Positions 33,586 through 44,604 of a stretch of DNA of 64,000 bases are shown here, piece by piece. The stretch is from the NCBI GenBank assembly GCA_002786065.1, contig NHNY01000004.1:930001-994000 (forward strand), in the 5' to 3' direction. The first letter of the stretch is position 1. Each line of letters opens with the position of its first letter. The notes under the pieces are model-generated. The model saw only the letters and a program-made list of their open reading frames with translations, did not search any database and was not told the DNA's origin. The translations under genes and the position numbers were made by a program. The stretch comes from Microcyclospora pomicola (taxonomy: Eukaryota > Ascomycota > Dothideomycetes > Capnodiales).

Positions 33586-35853
33586 ATGGAGACTTCAAGT
33601 AATGGCCGCACTCGATCCCCAGAGATCTCTGGTGGCAGCGAGCGGAAACGACGTCGAAAGGTTCTTTCATGCTACGACTGCCGGCGTAGAAAACTCCAAT
33701 GTGATCGGGTTATGCCAGCTTGCGGGCGATGCACCAAAGCAGGTCAGGCTGCATCCTGTCTGTACATCGATGACTCCGTTGACATGCCGGACAGGCCACC
33801 AATCTCGGAAACGCGTTCGGTGAACGGCGGTAGTAGCCAGTTCAAGGACACTCATTCATCGGCAGATCTTCTGGCACGGCTGGAATACCAAGATCAACGC
33901 ATCAAGCAGCTGGAGACTGCATTGGCGCGAGCCGGTCAGACTCCTAGAGATGCCATGGATGCAGTACCGGAGGCTCAGACCTCCAAAGGGCAGCCGCTAC
34001 CGGAAACAACAGCTGGTGCCACAGTCATTGCTTCCACAAATGGCGCAATCGTCACAGACCGCGAGTCTACTGTCCTCAGAGGCAAGGCATTCAAAACACA
34101 TTTCATGGGTACCACATGCACTGGGGGTCTGATCACTCAGATGCCAGACCTGAGTCTCTTCACCCGTGATGCGTTTGAGAAGTTCCCTATCTTGGCTAAG
34201 ATTCGACACGACATGCACCACTTGGACGAAAAATCTGGCTGTGTAGGTATGCAGCCTGGATCTGTCACGACGGCGCAACTCCGAGCCCTGTTGCCAAGCA
34301 AAGAGGAGATCGACTATCAGATTCAGCTGTACTTCGACACATATGGCTTGATCTATCATGTTCTGCATCTGCCAAGTTTCCAGCAGGAGTACGATGAGAT
34401 GTGGCAAGATGTAGAAGCAGCAAGTCCGTCATTCATCGCGACGCTGCTCTCGATGATGGCAACGGTACAATGCTTGATGCCAGATCAATGGCTATATCTG
34501 GCTAGTTCTTCCTCCGTCCGTGAGAAAGCTATTGCATACATCTCTGCCGTGGAGAATTGGCTGCCCAATCAAAGCCAGAAGCATGTCAAGGCGGCAGATT
34601 TTCAGGTACGATTTCTGCTTTTGCTCGCCAAGCAGGTCGCAGCTCGGAAATTCAAACGATCGTGGACGGAATCAGGTACTAACATCCGTTTCTGTATGAG
34701 TGCTGGGCTTCATCGCAACCCAGACCTTCTCAGGAAGGAGACTAGTCCCATTGACAAGGAGTTGCGTCGACGCATCTGGGCAGCGGCCGTTGAGATGGAT
34801 ATTCAGACCTCTCTAGATCGAGGGATGATACCGCAGAACTGGCCGCCACAAGCTGATTGTCCAGCCCCACGCAACATTCGTGATGACGACCTGACGGCGG
34901 AGAGCGGGCAACGTGCTGCAGACATACCTGGTGAAGACTTCACCCACTCTTCCTATCTAGCTTTGGCATATGCATCCGCTCCACTCCGTCATCAATTAGC
35001 TACGATGCTTAACAACATCAGGCAGTTGCTTACCTTCGATGATGTAAAGAGATATACCGAAGAAGTGAATGAACACCTCGAAGCCATCCCGGTTTGGAAA
35101 GATCGAAGATCGCAGATAGTACATGCTAGATACTCGGTAAGTCTGCGGCAGTATCTCCTGATCCTTCACGATCGACAAATCAAGCAAGCCGAGACGACCA
35201 CCGAGCGGACTTTCTCCCGTGTGATCCTCTTTGATGCCGCGCGCAATATCGTAAACACTCATCGTGAGCTCATCAAGAACGGAATCTACGCGCTGGAGGT
35301 TCTCTGTAATGATCAGCTCCGAGCCGCTCTCTCCATAACACGACTCGCGACGACTCTCGATCCCACATCCGATTGCATGCTCAGTTCGGTCGTCGACCAC
35401 GAAGCCGCCACTTTAGTCGAAGATGTCGTCGACATGCTGACGGATCGAGTCAATCGCTTCGGCCGAGAACAACGCCAGCTGTGGTTGGCGCTGTCCGCGC
35501 ACAGCTACCTCAAGACGAAGAAAGACCCATCACGTCGTGCAGCGTACATGCAGGAGGCTGTCGATAAGATCACTCAACCGTACTACAAGATCATGGCTTG
35601 TCAGGAAGAGGCACCAAGCGCCCCGAGTCTCTCTGGCCCGTCTACTGCTCGGTCGGGCCAGCCGGAGGAAGGTCCACCACCTACTCACCAGATACCTACT
35701 GAACCAGCCGCTAAAACGGTAGAGGTGGACGGGCTAGAAATCCCTTTCCTGGATATGGACGAGATTGCCGCGTGGACGTTCGAAGACTGGTCTTTCAACC
35801 CCGACGATCTATACCAGCAGCAGTCTGGGTATGGCGTCGGATATAATGGATGA
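33586..35853 (+). CDS. Zn2Cys6 fungal transcription factor
   Basis: A single 755-residue frame. The N-terminal binuclear cluster CYDCRRRKLQCDRVMPACGR with a following CTKAGQAASC supplies six cysteines (about residues 29-58), preceded by a basic stretch (RKRRRK) and followed by a dimerising coiled coil (about 90-115, LARLEYQDQRIKQLETALAR). The fungal-specific transcription factor middle domain spans about 240-560 (IQLYFDTYGLIYHVLHLPSF, AGLHRNPDLL, LRRRIWAAAVEMD). The C-terminus is acidic and aromatic (FLDMDEIAAWTFEDWSFNPD), a plausible activation region. No intron was needed. Targets are unknown; neither neighbour is an obvious pathway gene. Confidence 0.93.
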   Translation: METSSNGRTRSPEISGGSERKRRRKVLSCYDCRRRKLQCDRVMPACGRCTKAGQAASCLYIDDSVDMPDRPPISETRSVNGGSSQFKDTHSSADLLARLEYQDQRIKQLETALARAGQTPRDAMDAVPEAQTSKGQPLPETTAGATVIASTNGAIVTDRESTVLRGKAFKTHFMGTTCTGGLITQMPDLSLFTRDAFEKFPILAKIRHDMHHLDEKSGCVGMQPGSVTTAQLRALLPSKEEIDYQIQLYFDTYGLIYHVLHLPSFQQEYDEMWQDVEAASPSFIATLLSMMATVQCLMPDQWLYLASSSSVREKAIAYISAVENWLPNQSQKHVKAADFQVRFLLLLAKQVAARKFKRSWTESGTNIRFCMSAGLHRNPDLLRKETSPIDKELRRRIWAAAVEMDIQTSLDRGMIPQNWPPQADCPAPRNIRDDDLTAESGQRAADIPGEDFTHSSYLALAYASAPLRHQLATMLNNIRQLLTFDDVKRYTEEVNEHLEAIPVWKDRRSQIVHARYSVSLRQYLLILHDRQIKQAETTTERTFSRVILFDAARNIVNTHRELIKNGIYALEVLCNDQLRAALSITRLATTLDPTSDCMLSSVVDHEAATLVEDVVDMLTDRVNRFGREQRQLWLALSAHSYLKTKKDPSRRAAYMQEAVDKITQPYYKIMACQEEAPSAPSLSGPSTARSGQPEEGPPPTHQIPTEPAAKTVEVDGLEIPFLDMDEIAAWTFEDWSFNPDDLYQQQSGYGVGYNG

Positions 35854-37316
35854 TCATATTGGTCGTCAGACCTGACATAGAACTGCTAGAGTACACATTC
35901 CGTACGAGCACAATATCTAATCAACAAGCCGCATTAAACATTTGCCGCTCAGCAGCTCTCACTCGAATTTTCCCTCCCCAGCCAGTGATGACGGTACATC
36001 TTCAATCCAGCTCCCGATCTTCGCCTCTCGTGCCGCACCACTCGGTCCCTCACAACAACAGCGACATGAATTCGACACCCGTTCTTCTACAGGCGATCCT
36101 TTCGAGCTGGTGCAGGAGCTGGAGCTGGACCTCGACCTCGACCGTGCAGCCTGATGATAGTCCGTGAAATCCGTCTCGAGATGTTCACCTGTGACTGCCG
36201 AGCGATGCAGCACGACTTGTCGCAGCTCGTGGATGCTGAGCCGGTAAGTGGCCATGACTTGTCGCCCTGTTGGTTGTGTGATTGGTTTGGTGCTGAGTCT
36301 GGTCCCGTCGGTTCGTAGCACGACAGCCAGATCCCGATCCTCCTTTCCTGCAGATCGATAGATAGGTTGGTAGATATACAACGATCGAACAAAGCTGGTG
36401 TACAACTCGACGTGCTCGTCTTGCCTTACTTCCTCTCTTCGCTCTCCGACTTAAATATCGCCGGATGGTCTTGTCTCCACGATCACAAAGCGTTCAGAAC
36501 GTCAAGGTCTCCCGGTATCACGTCCGACGCACAGGTCAATAAGGTGTTTTGCGAGATGTAAGGTAATGTGTTGTGATATAAACCAATCCTTCAAGAACAA
36601 CAGATATGTAAACGGGTCGGTAAAGATGACAAGCAACTGGCACGACGAGCCAGTCTACGCTGGAAGTATATATATACCCACCTACCTACCTGTACTCACC
36701 CAACCGCTCCGATCTCTCTGCATCTTTCGTCCGTCCGTTCGTTACCCTCTTTATTCCTCTCTTTCGTCGCATCCTCTCGGACTTAACGATGACTCAAGTT
36801 CCATCCCACCACTAAGGTAGTTCTACCGTCGGGCATGGACTGGACTACCCAGGGATCTAGAGGGTTCAGCTAAGGTATGGTATGTACTCTAGGCATCACC
36901 ACTCCAGCTATGGCACTGCGTGAACTAAGGTTGGCATTGAAATGTGGTCGGGCGACTTAACTCCGACTCCGAGTCCGCGGATGGAGGCGTGTTGGGCTCG
37001 GATTTTACAACTACAGTACGGCGTCGATCTACAGTACCTTACCCCTTACCTAGGCTGCCTAGGTTGCCTAGAGCAACGTTACCTACAGTACTCAAGGTTC
37101 TTTAAAACGGGGGAAGAATGCAAGAAAATAAGACAGATCAAGTATGCACGTCAGAAAAGAATGGCATTGTCGTGTCGTCAACAGGACAGACGTGTGTATA
37201 TATATAGGTATGTTGCGTGTGTGAAACATCTAGCTAGATGAGCCGTCATATCCAAGAATCGGGGACATATGGATCGAAAGTATCACGCAGATACCTCAGA
37301 TCTGCATATCACGCAT
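35854..37316. other. 1.5-kb convergent intergenic region
   Basis: This is the region between the stops of the Zn2Cys6 regulator and HEM1. No gene or RNA is recognised. Palindromic CCTAGG-type short repeats occur near 37050-37070, and CCTA-rich sequence near 36675-36690. Confidence 0.55.
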
Positions 37317-39242
37317 TCAAGCCGCCGCGGCGATGGCCTGCTGCACATTCAGATGCTCGCGCTCGAGCACGTTCTCGAGCAAGCCGATGGTGCCGCCGGT
37401 CTTGAGGTCCTTGACCATCTGGTCCAGCCCGAGCTGCTTGTCGGTCCACATGGGCTCGACGGCCTGGGGGTCGGCCTCGCCCACGCCGATGAAGCCGCCC
37501 TCGCGCGCCCAGTCCGAGGTGCGCTTGATCTTCAGCTCGGTCCAGACGCTATCGAGGGCCTGGACGAGGTGGTCGCGGTACTCCTTGACGTGACCTGGGG
37601 TGGGCGTGATGCGGAGACGTTCCTGGCCGACGGGGACGGTGGGGTAGTTGATGGCTTGCACGTAGATCTGGTGCTTCTCAAGCAGGAGATCGGAGGCGGC
37701 GCGTGCGACTTCGGCGTTGCCAACCAGCACGGGGATGATGTGAGACGGGTTGGGCATGACGGGAATGTCGCGCTCGATCAGACTCTCCTTGACGGCGCGA
37801 GTGTGGAGCTGCTGCAGACGGCGGTCGCCACCGTAGCTCATCTGGTACTCAATAGCGGTCTTGGCACCAGCCATGGTGGCCGGAGGAAGGGACGTGGTGA
37901 AGATGAAGCCAGGGGCGAGAGAACGGATCGTGTCCACCATCTTGGCTGATCCGGCGATGTAACCACCAACACATCCGTATGCCTTGCCGAGCGTTCCCGT
38001 GATGATATCCACGCGGTCCTGGACGGTTCCTCGGGTGCTTCCACCATTCTTGTAGGTCTCGAAATCAAGATGCTCCGCCACACCAGCTCCGCTCGGCCCG
38101 TACATGCCAACAGCATGGACTTCGTCCAAAAAGGTGATCGCGCCATACTTGTCCGCCAAGTCACAGATCTCCTCAATCGGTCCAATGCTTCCGCACATGC
38201 TGTACACACTCTCGAAGGCGATGATCTTGGGGACGTCCGGGGCCAGGCTGCGCAGCTTGTTTTCGAGGTCTTCCATGTCGTTGTGCTTGAACACAATCTT
38301 CTTCGCACCAGAGTGGCGAATACCCTGGATCATCGAAGCGTGGTTCATGCTGTCGCTGAGGATGACGCAGTCGGGCATCTTGCTGCCGAGCGTGGCAAGA
38401 GTGGCGTCGTTGGCAACGTAGCAGGAAGAAAACACCAAAGAGGCCTCCTTGGCGTGCAACTTGGCCAGAGTCTTCTCCAATTCCACCGCGTGCTGGTTAT
38501 GTCCAGAAATGTTTCGAGTGCCGCCCGCACCTGCGCCATACTTGTCCAGCGTTTCGTGCATCTTGTTCAGGACGTGCTTGTTGCGGCCCATTCCTGTTTG
38601 TGTTGGTTAGCAAAAGTCATCCTTCCATACAGAAACCACGGGAGAGACATATAGATAATCATTGGAGCACCACACATCCACACGTTCCTCGGGGGTGGCC
38701 ATGTGCGCACGCGGGAACTCCTGCGCCAAACGGTTGATGTTGTTGAAGTAGCGGTAACTCTTATCCTTGTGCTTCTTGTCCAACTCGTTCTGGTAGAATC
38801 CGTTGTAGTCATACTGGGGACGAGCTGGCGGGGCAGGTGGTCCGGAATGCGCATGGTTCGGGCGTGCGGCGGCGGTGCTGGCCTGAGCCATGCCGGAGGA
38901 GTACAGCACATGCTCGCGTCTGTTGACGTAGCTGTCGCTCACCGGCTGGGCCTCCTTCGGGGTCGTGGTGTGCAACTTCGCCTTGGGGACCTTGACGTGG
39001 TATCCCCGAGAGGCGCCGAAGGCTCCGGACAGCCCGCTGTTGCCGAGACGGGAGCTGGAGGTGGCCATGGCCTTGCCCATGATCGGGCAGCGCTTGGCCA
39101 GCACCTGGAGGTTGGAGATGGCGCCACCGCCGGGAGCCGCATGCTGGCGGGCGGTGCTGGTGGAGAGGGTGCGCAGGGTTGCGGGCGAGGTCTTCTTCAG
39201 AAACGGGCACATGGCCTGGCTTTGGCGGAGGAGTGCCTCCAT
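37317..39242 (-). CDS. HEM1: 5-aminolevulinate synthase, mitochondrial
   Basis: It condenses glycine with succinyl-CoA in the mitochondrial matrix, the first step of haem synthesis. Exons 39242-38653 and 38595-37317 give 622 residues. The Arg/Ser-rich N-terminus is a targeting sequence and holds two Cys-Pro haem-regulatory motifs (MCPF at residue 12, RCPI at residue 52). The catalytic core begins at [15 protein letters not shown] and contains [43 protein letters not shown] and the PLP lysine in GTLGKAYG. The C-terminal fungal extension is present. The single intron only restores CSNDYLGMG if spliced at AT-AC ends (listed separately). Two CCAAT boxes lie upstream. Confidence 0.96.
38596..38652 (-). 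other. Putative AT-AC intron in HEM1
   Basis: This is a 57-nt intron on the minus strand. It begins ATATGTCTCT and ends CACAAAC, with a perfect CTAAC branch site (38610-38606) about 11 nt before the end. Exon 1 ends TAT CT, exon 2 begins A GGA ATG, and joining gives the invariant DYLGMG. The only AG acceptor (two bases further on) is out of frame with every nearby GT donor. The start is the common fungal GTATGT donor with G1 changed to A, paired with C in place of the final G. Confidence 0.8.
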
Positions 39243-40373
39243 GACGTCGTCGGTGGGTGGGACGACTGGTCTGTTGTTGTTGCTATATAGGATGAGGACG
39301 TATCGGCGGAGAGGATGGTTGGATGCAGATGAGTAGAGAGAGGAGAGAGGGAATAAGCAGAGGGAAGAGAGGTGGAGTGGCGAGAGGGGTGAGACTTAAA
39401 CAAAGTGGTGGCATGATTTGGCCGGTGGTGCGAGCAGCCTCCAATGCTGATTACTTCCGCCTCTCGCTGATTGGCTTCCTTTACTCCGCAAAAGAGCGGC
39501 GATCAGTTCCCTGACGCGATCGGCGACGATCGCCGCCTTCGATTTGCTTGATGCGGCTTGTGTGGGCTGTCGTGGCCATGTATTTCATAAGGTATACCAG
39601 CGCCCACCTCGGCCGTCAACAAATTATTGCCCTTAGCCTGACGCTGTTCCCCGCCTTCAACACCGCACCTCCTCATGGCCGTACCTAAGGTATACTCCTC
39701 GCCATCACGATTGTCATCTCACCACCCATCAATGCGGACTTGATTGCAGCAAGAACACGTTTCTACAGTGGACAATCGTCAAGCCCCAGCGGCGGGAGTA
39801 GTGGAGCGCTACGGCATGCACGACAGTTTGCAGCATTTCCGGTAAATCCTGGCCAGGCAACCTGCACGACGATCTCTGCCCTGGGGCGCGACGTGAATCT
39901 GAGATAGCGAGCGAGGCTGCGAGCCATAGTCATGCAGGGCTATCACCGACTAGCTGGACCCTCGACTGCTAACTTACCTACCGTGGCTCCGGAGTTGTCT
40001 GCTCGAAAGGTCGAGGATAAGATAGGGCTGCCTGTTATCGTGCAGGACCATTTGAGTGTTGATGTGTGTCGCAGCATGGTAGCAAACTCCCAGCAGTAAT
40101 GACCTGTGACGTCTCTATTGCAATCTGTATAGACTGTGAATCAACCTAATGCTTCCAGGATTACAGTGGACACCCTTCGTTTGCCCAACCACACAGCATT
40201 ATGTGCAATAGCAAGCTCCTCGCTCTGGATGCATCGCCTCTAACCTCCGTCCAATGCCAGGAAGAGATATGTAAGGTAGGCAAAGTGAGCAGACGTGACA
40301 AGCGTTCAAGTCGTGGTATATCTAGAGCACCGCGAGACATGATAGCCATCCTCCCGCTCGCTGTACAATCACC
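39243..40373. other. HEM1 promoter and intergenic region
   Basis: No gene is seen. It contains CCAAT boxes at 39441-39445 and 39470-39474. The part near 40161-40349 (minus), just past the GAR synthetase stop, has an open frame but no sign of an AIRS domain. Confidence 0.6.
39441..39474. promoter_or_regulatory. Paired CCAAT boxes upstream of HEM1
   Basis: CCAAT lies on the plus strand at 39441-39445 and on the minus strand at 39470-39474, about 200-230 bp before the HEM1 ATG. The CCAAT-binding complex (HAP/HapX) is known to control haem genes in fungi, so these are plausible sites; five-base motifs are also common by chance. Confidence 0.4.
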
Positions 40374-41772
40374 TCACAGAGCGCGATGAGCAATATCTTT
40401 CCGGTATTGCATGCCCTTGAACTCGATCAGCTTGACTCCTTGATATGCCTTGTCGACCGCCTGCTTGAGCGTCTCCCCAGTCGCCGTCGCCGCGATCACT
40501 CGTCCGCCGCTCGTCTTCAGCTGTCCATCACTTCCCAACGACGTGCCGGCGTGAAACACGTACACGCCGTCCTCAGCCTTCGCATCCTGCACCTTCATCG
40601 GTATGCCCTTGTCGTAGCTCCCTGGGTACCCTCCCGCCGCCACCACGACGGTGCAGGCGGAGAGCGGTGCAATGTCGATGCTCTTTGACGAAAGCGTGCC
40701 ATCACAGCAGGCCGTCATGAGCTCTGCCAGGTCGGATCTGAGCAGCGTCAGGCAGGACTGTGTCTCGGGATCTCCAAATCGCACATTGTACTCGAGCACT
40801 TTAGGTCCGTCTTTAGTCAACATGAGCCCTGTGAATAGACATCCTCGGAAGGTGATCCCTTCCTTGGCCATGCCATCGATCGTCGGTCGGAGCACGGTTC
40901 GTTCGATCTCGTCCAGTATTTCCTTCGAAGCAATCGGTGTAGGCGCATAAGTCCCCATCCCTCCCGTGTTCGGGCCTGTGTCTCCGTCGCCAATGCGCTT
41001 GTGGTCTTGTGCCGGCGGGAGTGACAGAATGTGCTGGCCGTCAGAGAAGGACAAGATGCTGATCTCGGGCCCTTCGAGGTACTCCTCAATCACCACGCTC
41101 GCGCCTGCATCGCCAAACGCCCGGTCGAGCATGATCTCCCGCAACGCTGACCGCGCCTCATGCGTGTTCTCGGGGAGAATGACGCCCTTTCCCGCCGCCA
41201 GCCCATCCGCCTTGATGACGATGCGATGCGACACGACCTCGAGATAGTTCATCGCCGCGCCGTGGTCGGCAAAGTTCGCAAACGCCGCCGTGGGGATGGC
41301 GTGCCGCGCCATGAAGTCCTTGGAGAACGTCTTGCTGCCCTCCATCTCGGCGGCAGCCTTGGACGGCCCAAAGCATCGGATCAACGGCGCATGCTCGTGG
41401 AAGAAATCGACGATGCCGTCCACTAACGGTGCTTCTGGGCCAGGGATCAGGAAGTTGAGCGATTGCTCCTGCGCAAACTTCACCAGACCTGCGAAGTCGG
41501 TTGCGGAGACGGAGCTGACATTTTGGCATTTAGGGACTCTATGCATATGATCAGCATATTGACTCGTAGCATGATGTAAGCAGTCAAAAAAATTGATGTA
41601 CAAACATCCAATACTCGATCGAGGAGAAGACCTACCCAGCAGTGCCACCATTCCCAGGCACAACGTAAATGTCTTGCACGCGCTCACTTTCCGCCAACTT
41701 CCAAGCGAGAGCATGTTCACGGCCCCCGTTTCCGATCAACAAGACCCGAAGCTTTTCTTGTGACATCGTCAT
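40374..41772 (-). CDS. Phosphoribosylamine-glycine ligase (GAR synthetase), monofunctional
   Basis: It catalyses step 2 of de novo purine synthesis. Exon 1 (41772-41636, [20 protein letters not shown] then ALAWKLAES) joins across a 97-nt intron to exon 2 (41538-40374), giving 433 residues. The ATP-grasp motifs are clear: [58 protein letters not shown]. In most fungi this domain is the N-terminal half of a bifunctional GARS-AIRS protein (yeast Ade5,7, ~800 residues). Here the frame stops after [13 protein letters not shown], exactly where GARS normally ends, and no AIRS sequence follows. It may be a GARS-only paralogue or a truncated ADE5,7. The domain itself looks intact. Confidence 0.9.
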
Positions 41773-42185
41773 GACATGTGTTGCGCGGTGTTTCAATCTT
41801 CTTTGCACCGGACTTTTCTTTTATGTAGCTGGACCCTAAAGCTCGAAAACGCCCCGCGCTGGGTTAGGGTTGAGGAAGTGCGCGGTTCCGGAGGCCCATT
41901 TGGCTCTTTTTCCAGCTCCTACTTACATCACCCTTCGATTCACCCTTCGTCGTATGTGTTCGTGGGACAGCATATTCTTGTCATCCATATACTCTAGGTA
42001 CCTGCGAGGCTGCACTCTATGCTGCTGAGGTCACCTGATCTTTCGGCACACCACTTAACGGAGTACTATAAAAGAAACCCATTTTTGGATGCCGCCACCG
42101 TCAAGCTTTCTCACGCGACTGGCTCGGTTCTTAAAATGCTGGACTTCCTAAACATACCTTACTCTTCCGTCTTGCAGACATCGTC

Positions 42186-42213
42186 ACGGATCCCACGAAA
42201 CCTCGGGATCCGT
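42186..42213. repeat. 9-bp inverted repeat, 10-nt loop
   Basis: ACGGATCCC pairs perfectly with GGGATCCGT. Confidence 0.8.
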
Positions 42214-42275
42214 ACATTGTTCTCGTTCTAAAGCATGTCGGCAATCATGTGAAGCAAGTTCTTGGTACACAGCAG

Positions 42276-42294
42276 CACCAGAGCACGTCTGGTG
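42276..42294. repeat. 7-bp inverted repeat, 5-nt loop
   Basis: CACCAGA and TCTGGTG flank GCACG. Confidence 0.75.
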
Positions 42295-43257
42295 TTGACA
42301 TTAGTTGGCCATCTGGCCCATCACGTGGCAACTAACGCTTTTAGGACTTGAGGACGTCTGTGGTATTTCAACTACACCATTTGTTCTCCATACATGAGGC
42401 ATTACTTCTAGCCAATATCTCTAGCCGAGCTCGTGAACCGGGTTGAGGACCATTGAGAAACCAGTCGCCCGACGTCTGGTGCCTCCTTGGTCTATGGCAT
42501 GCATAGCGCACGACAGTTTGACCAGTATAGAGGAAGCCGAGCTGCTTCCCCATAGTCGGTTTGCTGTACTCACAGCCACATGTGTAGCTGCGAGACTTCT
42601 CAAGCAGGGTTCCAGACTGACGTGGAGGCTCTAATATGTGGAGAAATATATGTACCTGAGGTAAGTACTGGAGTTCCGTCCTTTCTACAGCTCATGCTGA
42701 CTGTTTGGCAGTGTGAAGAACAGCAGTAAAGCGAATCACTTCCACTGTGATAAGTATTTCATCATAGACATATGGTTTGGCCTTTCATTGAATACTTCTC
42801 TTCTCCTATCACTTGCACTGGGACAAAGCTGGAGCATATGTTCAAGCTATCTAACCCACTCACTAGCGACGCCGCCCAGGTGGCAGTCCATGTCTGACAC
42901 TACATATCTTGGTGCAGCACAGCCTCTACGGGATTTTGACCTATCACAAAACACGTCACTTCATCTAGGCAACTTTCTAGAGTGGCAGCGGGCTGTTGCC
43001 TTCATCACAGTCACTTCTATACGAATTCGCTTGATGTTGTTTACATCAGGTCACGTGGGACTAGCGGCGCTTCCGCCATCCCGCATCGAAACATCTACCG
43101 ACGCGCCTCTGCAAGATCAATAACATCCTCGACTCCACGCCACGCCCACTCAACAAATACCACAACTCACCGCGCAACCTCATACACATCTCGACGAAGA
43201 CACACTTTTCACATTTGAATCCGCACGAACTACATTACGCGACCAGACATATTCGAA

Positions 43258-43934
43258 ATGGCAGGTGGAAAGGGTATGGACACACGCGCGTCCCGCGACA
43301 ACGAGGCAGCATCTAACAATTGAATAGGCAAAACTGGTGGCAAGACTGGAGGCAAGGCGGGCGCAGACTCAACAGGCAAATCGCAGAAGTCGCACTCCGC
43401 GAAAGCTGGTCTTCAAGTAGGTCCTTCCCGTTGCGAGAATTCATGGCATTTCAGCAATTCTGTACTCGGCGCGTGGCACATACCATCCCAGGTCGATGCA
43501 GCAGCGGCTTCTAGAGGTGGTCGACGTGTTTCTTGTGATGCGCCTTTGCTCGATGCGCCTGCGCGCTGATCGCGCCCAGCCGATAACAAGCCCTATACTG
43601 ACAAATGACTCACCAGTTCCCTTGCGGTCGTGTCAAGCGTTTCCTCAAGTCACAAACCCAGAACAAGATGCGCGTCGGCGCAAAGGCCGCCGTCTACGTC
43701 ACCGCTGTGCTCGAATACCTGACCGCCGAAGTGCTCGAACTGGCCGGCAACGCAGCCAAGGATCTGAAAGTCAAGCGCATCACTCCCCGCCACCTGCAGC
43801 TGGCCATCCGTGGAGACGAAGAGTTGGACTCGCTGATCCGCGCCACAATCGCCTTCGGAGGTGTCCTGCCCCACATCAACCGCGCGCTGTTGCTCAAGGT
43901 CGAGCAAAAGAAGGGCAAGAAGGCAGAGGCTTAG
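43258..43934 (+). CDS. HTZ1: Histone H2A.Z
   Basis: A nucleosomal variant deposited by SWR1 at promoters. Exons 43258-43273 (16 nt), 43328-43416 and 43617-43934 give 140 residues. The N-tail is Gly/Lys-rich ([19 protein letters not shown]), followed by the H2A fold [14 protein letters not shown], then [20 protein letters not shown], then [22 protein letters not shown] and the [11 protein letters not shown] docking segment distinguish it from canonical H2A, which has TIAQGGVLPNI. The Gly-Lys-rich tail and lack of a C-terminal SQ also fit H2A.Z. The second intron is long for this window (200 nt). Confidence 0.96.
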
Positions 43935-44604
43935 TGTGCCTGGAGAACGGTGGATTGGAACGGTCCAAGCAGAAGTGACCGCAAGGCCGCTGGAGTGTGA
44001 TAATGACGCGCGTCGGCGCACGCGCACCAGCCCATGTCAGCGCCATACGTGATGTCCGGCGTGGGCGGATTCGGGACCGGCTGGCGTGGGGCACAAGCGT
44101 GTGGATCATATCTTGAAGATGGAGTTATGATGATGGAATTCGATTGTTCTGGTTTTCTTTTTTTTTCCCGCTTGCTTTCTCTTGCGAGAAGACTGGTCGC
44201 GCAGGCAGGTGGTATATCTTCGTCCCTTTTCTGGAGAGGGTGCAAACTTTCCTTCGCTGCTTTGTCCCGTCGTGCTCTCATCTGCTTTCCCGCCTAGTAA
44301 TTGGCTCGTAGGGCTTTCACGTTTCGGTCAGCGAGGTATGGAAGAGATGGCAGTGGAGGAGATTGTACGGAAGGACACGTCCTGCGCGTCGACTATGTGA
44401 TACTGCTGTATCGGGACTGTACTGCATGGTAGGAAGTCCCTCTACCTGTCTTCCCACCGCAAGTCTTCTACTTCTAGTACCCTTTGTGCCGTGTAGATCG
44501 TGCTGGCTTTCAGGCCTCGGTGTCTGTCGCTGTCCCCTGTACGTGTGTCTCCGTCCATTCGCCACATCCACCACCTTCCTCAGAAGACAAGAGTTCAACT
44601 ATTC
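43935..44604. other. Convergent intergenic region
   Basis: This contains the 3' regions of H2A.Z and PHA2. No gene is seen. A T-rich run lies near 44150-44166. Confidence 0.6.

Larger units (their letters stand above)
41773..43257. other. 1.5-kb divergent intergenic region
   Basis: This lies between the GAR synthetase and H2A.Z start codons. Several 60-135-codon open frames occur but none is recognisable. Two short inverted repeats lie at 42186-42213 and 42276-42294. The H2A.Z promoter is presumably the last few hundred bp. Confidence 0.5.

Noticed and set aside
38591-38660. An ordinary GT-AG intron in HEM1 (donor GTCTCT, GTGGTT, GTTTCT or GTATGG with the CAAACAG acceptor)
   Set aside because: Every such choice shifts the frame or adds residues within the invariant NDYLGMG; only AT-AC ends keep it.
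40161-40373. Possible AIRS domain continuing behind the GAR synthetase
   Set aside because: None of the three frames resembles AIRS, and the open frame there has no PurM motifs.
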